A DNA stretch of 64,000 nt, taken from positions 5,766,001 through 5,830,000 of the forward strand of contig NZ_CP025546.1 of assembly GCF_003614435.1 (NCBI RefSeq). The letters are read 5' to 3'. Below, piece after piece: positions 28,348-36,518 of this stretch. This DNA comes from Mycobacterium paragordonae. GTDB lineage: Bacteria > Actinomycetota > Actinomycetes > Mycobacteriales > Mycobacteriaceae. The translations under genes and the position numbers were made by a program. Numbering within the stretch: the first letter of the stretch is position 1; every line of letters starts with the position of its first letter. Below the pieces are notes generated by a model, which had not been told where the DNA came from, did not search any database, and saw only the letters and a list, made by a program, of their open reading frames with translations.

Positions 28348-29270
28348 GGGACGAACTCGACTTTCGACATCTTGAGCTGTCCACCCTCTCGGGTCATTGT
28401 CACGATCAGCCGGTACTTGCGTGGATCCTGTTTGGCACCAGCCGCATTGGTGACTTCCGACGTGCTGGCGACCAGCACCACCGCTGAGTTGTCGGTCATC
28501 GAATCCAGGTCCACGGCGGCGGCCTGAACGGAGCCCTGCGACACCACCTTCGACTGCTCGACAACGTTGGTGAAATCGTCGGCCATCTTCAGGAAGTCGT
28601 CCTTGAACGTTCCGGTAGAGACTTCGACGATTCGCTGCACTCCTTCTTTCGCGTGCTCGAAGTCCAGTGACGTCAAGGTCACGACACCTTGCCGGGCTGC
28701 TGCTGCGTACTCCGCGGCCTGCTGACGCTCCCGCACCGCGTGCTTGTGCAGCACGGCCATCTCCACGGCGGCACCCACGGCGACAAGCGATATGAGGACA
28801 GCCAGCACCGCGGCGACCGCCGAGAGTTTCGGCCGGCCGGGCCACCGTCGGCCCGACTCAGAAGCCGACTCGGAAGCCGACTCGGAAGCTTTGTCGGATA
28901 CCAGGGTCTCCGACGAATCGTCCTCGGCCGACTCGTCGTCGGCGTCCTCTGACTCATCGTCGGCGTCCTCTGAATCGTCCGCGGATTCGGTAGGCTCCGG
29001 CTCCGGCTCCGCCTCCGAAGCCTGCTCTACGACGACGGAATCCGCCGACTCGTCTTCGTCCTCGTCATCCTGAGCGTCATCGGCATCGCTGATGTCTTCT
29101 TCGACAGGCTTTTTGGTCTCGGCGAGTTCAGCCTCGCGACGCAACTTTATGGCCCGGGCGCGGGCGCGGGCGGCGGCGGCAAGAGCTTCGGCTTCGGCGG
29201 CCTCAGCCTCGGCCTCGTCGGCGAGTGACAAGATCTCCGCGGCAGTGGGGGGTGGGTCGCCCTTTTTCAC
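28344..29270 (-). CDS. Orphan Mce-associated membrane (Mam) protein, long partner with acidic N-terminus
   Basis: A 308-residue protein. It starts with an Ala/Glu/Arg coiled-coil-like stretch (EAEAEAAEAEALAAAARARARA), then a long Glu/Asp/Ser-rich disordered tract, a transmembrane helix (AVAAVLAVLISLVAVGAAVEM) and a Mam domain ending GGQLKMSKVEFVP. GTG 29270 (MKKGDPPPTAAEIL) was chosen because the upstream frame has no conserved content. The acidic tract is encoded by short direct DNA repeats (12 and 24 bp). First gene of a likely four-gene operon ending in bfd. Confidence 0.82.
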   Translation of the reverse strand: MKKGDPPPTAAEILSLADEAEAEAAEAEALAAAARARARAIKLRREAELAETKKPVEEDISDADDAQDDEDEDESADSVVVEQASEAEPEPEPTESADDSEDADDESEDADDESAEDDSSETLVSDKASESASESASESGRRWPGRPKLSAVAAVLAVLISLVAVGAAVEMAVLHKHAVRERQQAAEYAAAARQGVVTLTSLDFEHAKEGVQRIVEVSTGTFKDDFLKMADDFTNVVEQSKVVSQGSVQAAAVDLDSMTDNSAVVLVASTSEVTNAAGAKQDPRKYRLIVTMTREGGQLKMSKVEFVP

Positions 29271-29574
29271 CAGACCTGCTCGTCGCTCAATCTGAACTCC
29301 TCTACCGCTTGCCCCTTGGTGACAAATCAGCTCGTGGCCGCTGGAACGCGACCGGCGCCGCCGTTGGCCAAACCCTACTCGGCACCCGCGAAGGCGGCGA
29401 GCAATCGGGCGGCCTACGACCACCTCCGTCGGTAGCCCGCGGAGAGGCAGATTATCACCCTCCACCGCACAGGCTACCGGTTGTGCACCAATATCGGCCG
29501 CTGAAAGCCCCACAAGCAGTGGAAATAGCGTTCTCAAACTTAACATACGCGAGCATTCGGATTGGCTCCGCGTC
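29271..29574. other. Non-coding gap between the Mam operon and fadD
   Basis: 304 bases without a credible gene. It should hold the promoter of the Mam-bfd operon. The only structured signal I see is the GAGAAT-type site at 29521-29535. No repeat, RNA gene or insertion element is visible. Confidence 0.6.
29521..29535 (-). promoter_or_regulatory. GAGAAT-type operator candidate (site 2)
   Basis: Minus strand GAGAACGCTATTTCC, close to GAGAATNNNATTNTC. It is 251 bp upstream of the Mam operon start and just beyond the 3' end of fadD. The weakest of the seven sites. Confidence 0.3.
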
Positions 29575-31023
29575 CTACCGCAGCAGGTCCTTGACCACTT
29601 TTCCGGTCGCGTTGAGCGGTAGCGCCTCGAGGAACTCCACCGTCCGTGGCACCTTGAATCCCGCCATGCGTTCCCGGCACCAGTCGATCAGTTCCGTTGC
29701 CTCGACCGGACTTTTCCGCACCACGAACGCCTTGCCGACCTGGCCGAGCCGCTCGTCGGGAACACCGATCACGGCGGCCTGAGCTACCGCAGGGTGGCCG
29801 ATCAGAAACCCTTCGATCTCGGCCGGGTAGGCGTTGAATCCGCCGACGATGAACATGTCCTTCTTGCGGCCGACGATGCGCAACCGCCCCGTGTCGTCGA
29901 AATTCCCCAGGTCTCCGGTGTGTAGCCAGCCATCGGCATCGATCGCGTCCGCGGTGGCAACGGGGTCGTCCAGGTAGCCCTGCATGACGCCGTAACCGCG
30001 CACGAGCACTTCACCGTCAGCACCGACCCGCACCTCGACGCCCGCGCAGGGCAGCCCTGCCGTCGTAGCCACAGCCTCAAAGGAATCACCAGGCCGTGAC
30101 AGCGTCACGTTCCCGGCCTCGGTGAGCCCGTAACCGGTCATCAACGTCTGGAACGGCAGCTCACCATGGATGCGACGGACCAGTTCGACGGGAATGTCCG
30201 CGGCTCCGGTGACCCCTGCGCGCAACGTCGACAGCCGTGTCTTGTCGGCCACCGTCAGCAACGAGTGATACAGCGTCGGCGGGCCAGGCAGCATCGTGAC
30301 CCGCTCGCGCTCAATGAGATCCACCACCGAGTCGACGTCGAACACCGCGACCGGCAACATGGTCGCGCCCCGCAGGAAAGACGTGACGAGTCCGGCCTTC
30401 AGTCCGAAGGTGTGAAAGTAGGGATTGATCTGCAGATAGCGGTCGCCCTCACGCAGGTCCGCCAGCGTTGCCCATTCTTCGTACATCCGCAGCGTTTGGC
30501 GATGATTCATCATCGCGCCCTTCGGACGGCCGGTCGTACCCGAGGTGAAAATGATGTCCGAGATGTCACTGCCGCTGATCGAACGCTCGAAAGGCGCACC
30601 ACTGGAAAGGAAGTCAGATTTCAGGTCGATTACGGGGATGTCCGCCGGAGCGCCGTATTCCTGCCCCAGGAACCCCTGCTGAACCAGCACGGCCCGGGCC
30701 CCGCTGCGGATGATGATGTCGCCGGCCTCATCGGCTTTGAACCGGGTGTTGACCGGCACCAGCACGCCGCCGGCGGTGAGTAAGCCGAACGCCGCGACGA
30801 TCCACTCCGCGGAGTTGGGCGCCCAGATCGCCACTCGGTCGCCCTTGTCGACCCCGAGATCGGCGAAAGCACCTGCGGCGCAGCGAATTCGCTCAACCAG
30901 CTCAGCGAAGGAGTAGCGCAGCGGACCGTCCACGACCGCTTCGGCGTCGCCGAATCGGTCCGCCGCGCTCAAGACCATCTCGGGGATGGTCTGCCACCTC
31001 TGATCGGTCAGGTGGCTGGTCAC
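29575..31023 (-). CDS. Acyl-CoA synthetase (FadD3-like AMP-forming ligase)
   Basis: A 482-residue adenylate-forming enzyme. The P-loop-like motif is IIFTSGTTGRPKG, the core has YGLTEAGNV and GWLHTGDLG, and the C-terminal catalytic Lys is in NATGKVVKDLL. It resembles FadD3, which activates the steroid C/D-ring propanoate in cholesterol catabolism, but the identity is moderate by eye and the substrate is unproven. GTG 31023 overlaps the amidohydrolase stop (GTGA), so the two are coupled. Confidence 0.87.
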   Translation of the reverse strand: MTSHLTDQRWQTIPEMVLSAADRFGDAEAVVDGPLRYSFAELVERIRCAAGAFADLGVDKGDRVAIWAPNSAEWIVAAFGLLTAGGVLVPVNTRFKADEAGDIIIRSGARAVLVQQGFLGQEYGAPADIPVIDLKSDFLSSGAPFERSISGSDISDIIFTSGTTGRPKGAMMNHRQTLRMYEEWATLADLREGDRYLQINPYFHTFGLKAGLVTSFLRGATMLPVAVFDVDSVVDLIERERVTMLPGPPTLYHSLLTVADKTRLSTLRAGVTGAADIPVELVRRIHGELPFQTLMTGYGLTEAGNVTLSRPGDSFEAVATTAGLPCAGVEVRVGADGEVLVRGYGVMQGYLDDPVATADAIDADGWLHTGDLGNFDDTGRLRIVGRKKDMFIVGGFNAYPAEIEGFLIGHPAVAQAAVIGVPDERLGQVGKAFVVRKSPVEATELIDWCRERMAGFKVPRTVEFLEALPLNATGKVVKDLLR

Positions 31024-32210
31024 ACCGTGACGAGCCGACCGAGGTTTCCGCCCATGATCTTCGCCTGCGACTCAACGGGCAGGTGGGACAGCGCGTTGAT
31101 GTAGTAGGTCGGCTCTGCCAGTCCCTCCGGGTGCGGCCAGTCCGATCCGTACAGCACCTGGTCCACACCGACGAGCTTGATCAGATCGTCGATGCCCTCC
31201 TCGAAGAAGGGGCTGACGTAGATCCGGTTCTTGACCGTCTCGACGGGGTCGCTTGGGAAGGCTTCCGGGGCCTTCCGGAACACCTCGGCCAGGCCGTCCA
31301 GCAGTGGGGTCATCCACTTCGACCCGGCCTCGACGATCGCGACCTTCAGCTTGGGATGGCGGTACAGCGCGCCGTGAATCACCCACGAGCCCACCGCGTC
31401 CTGGATCGGCCGCCACTCGTTGAGAATGCCCATCGCATTGGTCTGGAATGGCAGCATCTCCTGGTCGGCGCCGTCCCACTCGGAGGTGTAGCGGGAGTAG
31501 CCGCTGTCGCTGGAGTGCATGCCGACCAGCAGGTCGTGCTCGACGACCCGCTCCCAGAACGGGTCGAACTCGGGCAGCGCGAACGACCGCGGGCCGCGGA
31601 AGCCGGGGACCGGGGCCGGCCGGATCAGGATGCAGCGGGCACCGCGCTTGACCACCCACTCCAGCTCCTCGATCGCCTTCTCCACGATCGGCAGGGTGAT
31701 GACCGGGGTGGTGAAGATGCGGTTCTGGTAGTTGAAGCCCCAGACCTCGTCGAGCCACTCATTCAGCGCATGGATCAGCACGTGGATGGCGACCGGGTCG
31801 TCGCGCAGGCGCTCCTCGATCAGGCTGGCCAGCGTCGGGAACATCAGCGTACGGTCCAGGCCCAGCTCGTCCATCTTCTCCAAGCGCGGTCCGGGCTCGA
31901 AGAACGCCGGGATCGCGCGCATGGGTTCTCCGAACAGCTCGCGCTTGGTCTTGCCGTCCGGGTTGCCGTACTTGAAGTACTCCTCCCAGGCACCCGGCCG
32001 CGCGACGACCTCGAACGTCGGGTTGGGAATGTAGTTGCTGATCACGCCGCGCAGCGCGATCTTGGTGCGCCCGTTGATCTGCACGTACTGGACGTAGTCC
32101 TTGTACTGCTTGGGCAGAAACTTCGTCAGCGCTTCCGGCGGCTCGTACAGGTGGTTATCCGCGTCAAAAAGCGGGAACGGGACGTCTTCCCGATGCGACA
32201 GCTGCCCCAT
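31020..32210 (-). CDS. Amidohydrolase family 2 (metal-dependent hydrolase/decarboxylase fold)
   Basis: A 396-residue TIM-barrel protein: metal-site strand FDADNHLYEP near the N-terminus, a conserved central MHSSDSGYSRY, and the C-terminal YGSDWPHPEG with the metal-binding Asp. Such mycobacterial proteins often sit in lipid or aromatic catabolic clusters as hydrolases or decarboxylases. ATG 32210 has an AAGGAGG site 5 bp upstream; the frame to 32360 adds an unlikely 50 residues through the operator and terminator. It heads an operon with the FadD3-like ligase. Confidence 0.85.
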   Translation of the reverse strand: MGQLSHREDVPFPLFDADNHLYEPPEALTKFLPKQYKDYVQYVQINGRTKIALRGVISNYIPNPTFEVVARPGAWEEYFKYGNPDGKTKRELFGEPMRAIPAFFEPGPRLEKMDELGLDRTLMFPTLASLIEERLRDDPVAIHVLIHALNEWLDEVWGFNYQNRIFTTPVITLPIVEKAIEELEWVVKRGARCILIRPAPVPGFRGPRSFALPEFDPFWERVVEHDLLVGMHSSDSGYSRYTSEWDGADQEMLPFQTNAMGILNEWRPIQDAVGSWVIHGALYRHPKLKVAIVEAGSKWMTPLLDGLAEVFRKAPEAFPSDPVETVKNRIYVSPFFEEGIDDLIKLVGVDQVLYGSDWPHPEGLAEPTYYINALSHLPVESQAKIMGGNLGRLVTV

Positions 32211-32232
32211 GAAATCCTCCTTCGCGATTTCT

Positions 32233-32247
32233 GAGAATACTATTCTC
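32233..32247 (-). promoter_or_regulatory. GAGAAT-type operator (site 3), perfect palindrome
   Basis: Minus strand GAGAATAGTATTCTC with perfect 6-3-6 arms, 23 bp upstream of the amidohydrolase ATG. Its centre TAGTAT fits a mycobacterial -10 (TANNNT), so a bound repressor would cover the promoter. Confidence 0.65.
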
Positions 32248-32308
32248 TCAGCCGGATGCGCGCAACGACGGTGCGGCCGAGCTGGGGGCACGCCCCGGCA
32301 AGTGGGCG

Positions 32309-32374
32309 GTACCCCCACCCGCTTGCGGGGGTACGCAAAAGCCCCTGTTTCGCCCCGCAATCAGGGGCTTTGCG
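32309..32374. terminator. Two consecutive hairpins downstream of the lipoprotein gene
   Basis: Hairpin 1 has arms GTACCCCC (32309-32316) and GGGGGTAC (32327-32334). Hairpin 2 has arms CGCAAAAGCCCCTG (32334-32347) and CAGGGGCTTTGCG (32362-32374). The second has a TTT-rich flank on both strands and probably ends the lipoprotein transcript ahead of the amidohydrolase promoter. Confidence 0.65.
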
Positions 32375-32414
32375 TTTGCTCGCGAAGGGGCGTGCCGCCA
32401 GGTCGCGGGGAACG

Positions 32415-32843
32415 TCAGCACTTCGCGCTGATCTTGAAATCCACTGTCGCGGCTTCGGTGGGCTTCGCGGTGACGGCGCCGTTCGCGGTGCCGCTGATGA
32501 CGAAGTTACTGCCGTCGAAACGGGTGGTGGCCGCCCCGCCGCCGCCCGGTGCCGCCGTGGTGGTGCCCGTGAAGCCGCCCAAATTGTGAAACCGCACGGA
32601 GATGGTGGTCGCCGGATGTTGGCGCTGATCCAGGATCGCCGTCGCGCCCGACTCGTCGTTGCCCAGCGCGATCGTCCGGTACCACTCCTGCTGATAGCAC
32701 CGGACCAGATCGGGCCGCACCTCGGTGCCGTTGATGTTCACCGTCGCCGTACTGGCGAGCTGACCCTGAGACGGCGCGCTGCAGCCGGCGAGGGCGGCCG
32801 CCGCGAATACCGCCGCTGCGACCGCCGCGATTCGGTTCTGCAC
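32415..32843 (-). CDS. LpqH-like (19 kDa antigen family) lipoprotein
   Basis: A 142-residue lipoprotein precursor. The signal peptide ends at the lipobox LAGC (Cys21). The mature part has the LpqH-type pattern: VNINGTEV, RCYQQEWYRTIALG, FHNLGGFTG, and a C-terminal VDFKISAKC. LpqH proteins are acylated surface antigens of unclear function. GTG 32843 is the start. It has its own terminator and is divergent from the enoyl-CoA hydratase. Confidence 0.85.
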   Translation of the reverse strand: MQNRIAAVAAAVFAAAALAGCSAPSQGQLASTATVNINGTEVRPDLVRCYQQEWYRTIALGNDESGATAILDQRQHPATTISVRFHNLGGFTGTTTAAPGGGGAATTRFDGSNFVISGTANGAVTAKPTEAATVDFKISAKC

Positions 32844-32887
32844 CTGGCACCCCCATGGGCAACTTCGTCAACTTCGGGACCTGCGCT

Positions 32888-32902
32888 GATGATGCTATTC
32901 TC
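32888..32902 (-). promoter_or_regulatory. GAGAAT-type operator (site 4) at the hydratase promoter
   Basis: Minus strand GAGAATAGCATCATC. A second half-site pair follows: ATTCTC (32897-32902) and GAGAAT (32910-32915) form a 6-7-6 inverted repeat. It lies 54 bp upstream of the enoyl-CoA hydratase start, in the gap shared with the lipoprotein. Confidence 0.5.
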
Positions 32903-32955
32903 CGGGAACGAGAATGCCAATATCGCCGTTCTCGCGCCCTGAGGAGTGATCACCC

Positions 32956-33720
32956 ATGGTCGAGCTGGAGTTCGACGAGCTCGGCACCGGGGTCGCCGTC
33001 CTCACCATCGATCGGCCCCATGCGCGCAACGCCATCGCGCTGGAAACCATGGGGCAACTCGAGCAGGCACTGCATGCCGCCGCCGGCGCCCGTGCTCTGG
33101 TGATCAGGGGCGCCGGCGACCGGGCGTTCGTATCCGGCGGCGATCTCAAGGAACTCAGCGCGCTGCGCACCGAAGAGGACGCCGCGGCGATGGCGAAGCG
33201 GATGCGGGCGGTGTGCGATCAGATCGCGGCGTTCCCGGCTCCGGTGATCGCCGCGCTCAACGGTCACGCCTTCGGCGGTGGTGCCGAAGTCGCTGTGGCC
33301 GCGGACATCCGGGTTGCCGCCGACGACATCAAAATCGCGTTCAATCAGGTGCAGTTGGAGATCATGCCGGCGTGGGGCGGCGCCGAGCGCCTGGCCGCGT
33401 TGGTCGGCAGGAGTCGAGCACTCTTGCTGGCGGGCAGCGGAACTGCGCTCGACGCCGCTGAAGCCGAACGCATCGGCCTGGTGGACGTGGTGCTGCCGCG
33501 GGCATCCTTCGACACACCCGACAAGGGATGGCGCGCGGTCGCCGCCTCGTTGACCCGCCGTCCCGCCGCCGAGATAAAGCGAGTAATCAGCGGAGTTTCC
33601 GCTGATGAGGCGATAGCATCATTTGCACGGCTATGGGTGGCAGACGCGCACTGGCAAGCCGCAGAGCGGGTCATGAACCGCACAGCCAATCCGCGCCCGG
33701 CAGCCGGAGGAGCGATATGA
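32956..33720 (+). CDS. Enoyl-CoA hydratase/isomerase family protein
   Basis: A 254-residue crotonase. Conserved parts are TIDRPHARNAI, the oxyanion-hole segment FVSGGDLKEL, and ALNGHAFGGGAEVAVAADIRVA. A catalytic Glu is plausible in the QLEIMPAWGGAERL helix. It would hydrate or isomerise an enoyl-CoA in the local catabolic pathway. Its stop overlaps the ATG of the MmpS-like gene (ATGA), so the two are coupled. Confidence 0.9.
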   Translation: MVELEFDELGTGVAVLTIDRPHARNAIALETMGQLEQALHAAAGARALVIRGAGDRAFVSGGDLKELSALRTEEDAAAMAKRMRAVCDQIAAFPAPVIAALNGHAFGGGAEVAVAADIRVAADDIKIAFNQVQLEIMPAWGGAERLAALVGRSRALLLAGSGTALDAAEAERIGLVDVVLPRASFDTPDKGWRAVAASLTRRPAAEIKRVISGVSADEAIASFARLWVADAHWQAAERVMNRTANPRPAAGGAI

Positions 33721-34139
33721 CAACCACCGCAACGAAGTTCGTGGGCCTGGCCGTATCGACGTTGCTTGCCGGGCTGCTGAGCCCCGCTCCGGCGACAGCC
33801 GATGACGACCCGCCCATGCACCAGGTGGTCTACACCATCTCGGCCAAGAACCCGATCTACGCCGACATCTACTACCAGGATCAGGACCCGACGAAGTTCT
33901 CCGACTACAGCCACAACCCATACACGTTCACGCCGAACATCCAGGCCGACATCGCCCCCGGCAGGCCATGGATCCAGCAGGTGATGCTCATCAACCCCGA
34001 CGCGTGGGCGATGGTCAGCGTCAGCACTGGACGGCAACCCGGCACGCCCGGGTTTCACTGCACGGTGTCGGTCGACGGGAATGTGGTCGTGTCTAAGGAC
34101 GGAGACAAGGGCGTGCTCTGTTCGCTGCGGACCTGGTGA
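33717..34139 (+). CDS. Secreted MmpS-like beta-sandwich protein
   Basis: A 140-residue protein with a Sec signal peptide (VGLAVSTLLAGLLSPAPATA) and a mature domain resembling MmpS periplasmic domains (VVYTISAK, IYYQDQ, FHCTVSVDGNVV, GVLCSLRTW) with two cysteines. No MmpL transporter is nearby, so the function is open. ATG 33717 is coupled to the hydratase and has a GGAGGAG site. Its last 85 bp overlap the 3' end of the convergent tetR. Confidence 0.72.
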   Translation: MTTTATKFVGLAVSTLLAGLLSPAPATADDDPPMHQVVYTISAKNPIYADIYYQDQDPTKFSDYSHNPYTFTPNIQADIAPGRPWIQQVMLINPDAWAMVSVSTGRQPGTPGFHCTVSVDGNVVVSKDGDKGVLCSLRTW

Positions 34140-34750
34140 GCCGCCGCGCCGGTGAACATGTCCGTCCTCGGTTCGCCTTCCAGACGGCGCAGGTGACGCT
34201 CCACGAACGCCGTCGTTTCGGCGTGGCCATCCGACATTCCCAGCGCCTGTTCGAGAACCATGAAGCGCGACAGGCTGGTCATGAAAACGGTCCACACCAT
34301 CGGCGGCACGTCGTCGGTGTTGACCGCATATCGCTGCAACGCCGCCGCCACGGCCGTCCTTTGCTCTTCGCGGAAACGTTCGGCGTAGTAGGCGATTTCG
34401 GCCCGCATTTCCTTGCGGTGATTCGCCAGTGCCATGAATTCCATGGAGATTCGGGCGAAACCCGGATCGGAACCGAACTTCCACAGCGCCCACAGAGGCT
34501 GCGGCGACTGCAGCAGCCGACTCTGCGCCTGCAGGCCCTCGTCGGCCCGGCGCCGAAAAACAGCCAGGAACAGCTCCTCCATCGTGCGGAAGTAGTAATG
34601 CACCAGCTGCGGCTTCAGTCCCGCCTCACTGGCCAGCCGCCGCGAAGTCACTGCGGCGTAGCCCTCTTCAAGCATCAGCTGTTCGGCCGCGTCGAGCAGC
34701 AGGCCGCGATTCTTCGCGTCCGGCGCTCCGATCCTGCGGGCCGATGTCAT
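34055..34750 (-). CDS. TetR-family regulator divergent from the P450
   Basis: A 231-residue TetR protein with a clear helix-turn-helix (GLLLDAAEQLMLEEGYAAVTSRRLA, PQLVHYYF). ATG 34750 was preferred to 34774. The last ~30 residues (Ser/Thr-rich) lie over the 3' end of the MmpS-like gene, an unusually long convergent overlap, so this tail may be a recent extension. It probably controls the P450 through the palindrome at 34853. Confidence 0.88.
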   Translation of the reverse strand: MTSARRIGAPDAKNRGLLLDAAEQLMLEEGYAAVTSRRLASEAGLKPQLVHYYFRTMEELFLAVFRRRADEGLQAQSRLLQSPQPLWALWKFGSDPGFARISMEFMALANHRKEMRAEIAYYAERFREEQRTAVAAALQRYAVNTDDVPPMVWTVFMTSLSRFMVLEQALGMSDGHAETTAFVERHLRRLEGEPRTDMFTGAAAHQVRSEQSTPLSPSLDTTTFPSTDTVQ

Positions 34751-34852
34751 CGCTCTACTCCGTACTGTGCGCACTCACTGGCGGTCACGCCGATCGTAGC
34801 CACCGGACCGGGCCGGTCCGGCCGCGCGACCTTGACCCTGACATTACCGCCA

Positions 34853-34872
34853 TGCTAAGCAAGTGCTCAGCA
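34853..34872. promoter_or_regulatory. 20 bp imperfect palindrome between tetR and the P450
   Basis: TGCTAAGCAAGTGCTCAGCA: outer arms TGCT/AGCA and inner arms AGCA/TGCT are symmetric, with mismatches in two symmetric pairs and at the centre. It lies 102 bp from the tetR start and 86 bp from the P450 start. Likely operator of the adjacent TetR. Confidence 0.55.
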
Positions 34873-34957
34873 GAGCATCTCATTCGGGCGGCGCCAGTTC
34901 TCGTCGCCAACTCAGCATTGGCGCCACACAGGCCCGGCTCCAGGAGGCACGTAAGAC

Positions 34958-36229
34958 ATGAGCGACTACGACACCATCGACTTTTTCACCGATCCGTCAC
35001 TGGTTCCCGACCCGTACCCGTACTTCGACTATCTGCGTAGCTGCAACCCGGTGCTGCGGCTTCCCCACCACGGGGTCGTGGCCGTCACCGGCCACGCAGA
35101 GGCCACCGCCGTCTACAAGGACACCGAGTCCTTCTCGAATTGCGTTGCGCTGGGCGGACCTTTCCCCCCACTGCCGTTCACACCCGAGGGCGACGACATC
35201 AACGCCCAGATCGACGCGCACCGCGAGAGCTTCCCGATGTACGAGCACATGGTCACCATGGACCCGCCCGACCACAGTCGCGCCCGGTCGATCCTGAGTC
35301 GGCTGCTGACTCCCAGCCGCTTGAAGCAGAACGAGGAGTTCATGTGGCGCCTCGCCGACCGCCAACTCGACGAGTTCCTGGTCAACGGCGAATGCGAGTT
35401 CATCGGAGAGTATTCAAAGCCGTTCGCCACGTTGGTGATTGCCGACCTGCTCGGTGTTCCTGAGGAGGACCACAAGGAGTTCCGGATCGTCCTCGGCGCT
35501 GACCGTCCGGGCCGGGTGGGAGCTCTCGACCATGAGTCGGTAGGCGTCAACCCGTTGGAGTTCCTCGACGAGAAATTCTCCTCCTACATCGAGGACCGGC
35601 GCGCGCACCCACGCGATGACGTGCTGACCGCGCTGGCCACCGCGAAGTACCCGGACGGGTCGACGCCCGAGGTCATCGACGTAGTGCGTTCGGCCACCTT
35701 CCTTTTCGCTGCCGGCCAGGAGACCACGGCCAAGCTGCTCAGTGCCGCGTTACAGGTGATCGGCGACCGGCCGGACATCCAGCAGCAGCTACGTGACGAC
35801 CGCAGCCTGATTCCCGGGTTCATCGAAGAGTCGCTGCGCATGGAGAGCCCGGTCAAGAGTGACTCTCGGCTGGCCCGCCGCGCCACCCAGGTCGGCGGAG
35901 TGGACATCCCGGCCGGAACCGTGGTGATGGTGTTACCGGGTGCGGCCAACCGCGACCCGCGCCGGTTCGACAATCCGCACGAGTTCCAACTCGACCGCAA
36001 GAACGTCAGGGAGCACATGGCTTTCGCGCGTGGTGTGCACTCCTGCCCGGGTGGTCCGCTGGCCCGGGTGGAGGGCCGGGTATCCATCGAACGCATCCTG
36101 GACCGGATGGCCGACATCGGGATCAACGAGGCCGAGCACGGCCCGGCAGACGCCCGCCGCTACACCTATGAGCCGACGTACATCCTGCGGGGACTGAACA
36201 ACCTGCACCTCACGTTCACACCGCAATAA
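34958..36229 (+). CDS. Cytochrome P450 (first)
   Basis: A 423-residue P450. The I-helix oxygen-binding motif is FAAGQETTAK, the ExxR motif is EESLR, and the heme-binding segment is FARGVHSCPGG with the Cys363 ligand. AGGAGG lies 10 bp before ATG 34958. No ferredoxin gene is adjacent; one lies at 55604. The gene ends 4 bp before the convergent COX IV-like gene. CYP family cannot be assigned by eye. Its I-helix has Glu-Thr-Thr where many P450s have Asp-Thr. Confidence 0.92.
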   Translation: MSDYDTIDFFTDPSLVPDPYPYFDYLRSCNPVLRLPHHGVVAVTGHAEATAVYKDTESFSNCVALGGPFPPLPFTPEGDDINAQIDAHRESFPMYEHMVTMDPPDHSRARSILSRLLTPSRLKQNEEFMWRLADRQLDEFLVNGECEFIGEYSKPFATLVIADLLGVPEEDHKEFRIVLGADRPGRVGALDHESVGVNPLEFLDEKFSSYIEDRRAHPRDDVLTALATAKYPDGSTPEVIDVVRSATFLFAAGQETTAKLLSAALQVIGDRPDIQQQLRDDRSLIPGFIEESLRMESPVKSDSRLARRATQVGGVDIPAGTVVMVLPGAANRDPRRFDNPHEFQLDRKNVREHMAFARGVHSCPGGPLARVEGRVSIERILDRMADIGINEAEHGPADARRYTYEPTYILRGLNNLHLTFTPQ

Positions 36230-36233
36230 GCGC

Positions 36234-36515
36234 TCAGCGCAAGGCCAGTCCGACGAAGTAGCTGCCGAACAATCCTGCGGCGATCAGCAACACCCAGGCG
36301 TCGGTCAGTCGGCAGAGCAGCGCCGGTGCCTGCCTGACCTCCATGAACTCGCGAAAGATGATGCGCACCTTGATGAGTGCGATCACGATAACGCTGGACG
36401 TGACCACCACGTTGGATCGCAGCGATCCGTCGGCCGAATGGTCGATCCACAGATAGCTCACCGTCAGTGCGGCCAGCACCAACCAGACAACCAGCAGCCT
36501 GCTGTTGAATTTCAC
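36234..36515 (-). CDS. Small three-helix membrane protein, cytochrome oxidase subunit IV (NorF)-like
   Basis: A 93-residue protein with three predicted membrane helices (LLVVWLVLAALTVSYLWI, VVVTSSVIVIALIKVRIIF, AWVLLIAAGLFGSYFVGLAL). The KVRIIFREFMEVR loop between helices 2 and 3 is typical of prokaryotic COX IV/NorF-type subunits. It starts 3 bp after the subunit III-like gene. No subunit I or II is in the window, so its partner is unknown. Confidence 0.75.
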   Translation of the reverse strand: MKFNSRLLVVWLVLAALTVSYLWIDHSADGSLRSNVVVTSSVIVIALIKVRIIFREFMEVRQAPALLCRLTDAWVLLIAAGLFGSYFVGLALR

Positions 36516-36518
36516 CGC

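Noticed and set aside
34873..34887. GAGCATCTCATTCGG as an eighth GAGAAT-type site before the P450
   Set aside because: Only 9 of 12 arm positions match; indistinguishable from chance next to a stronger palindrome.
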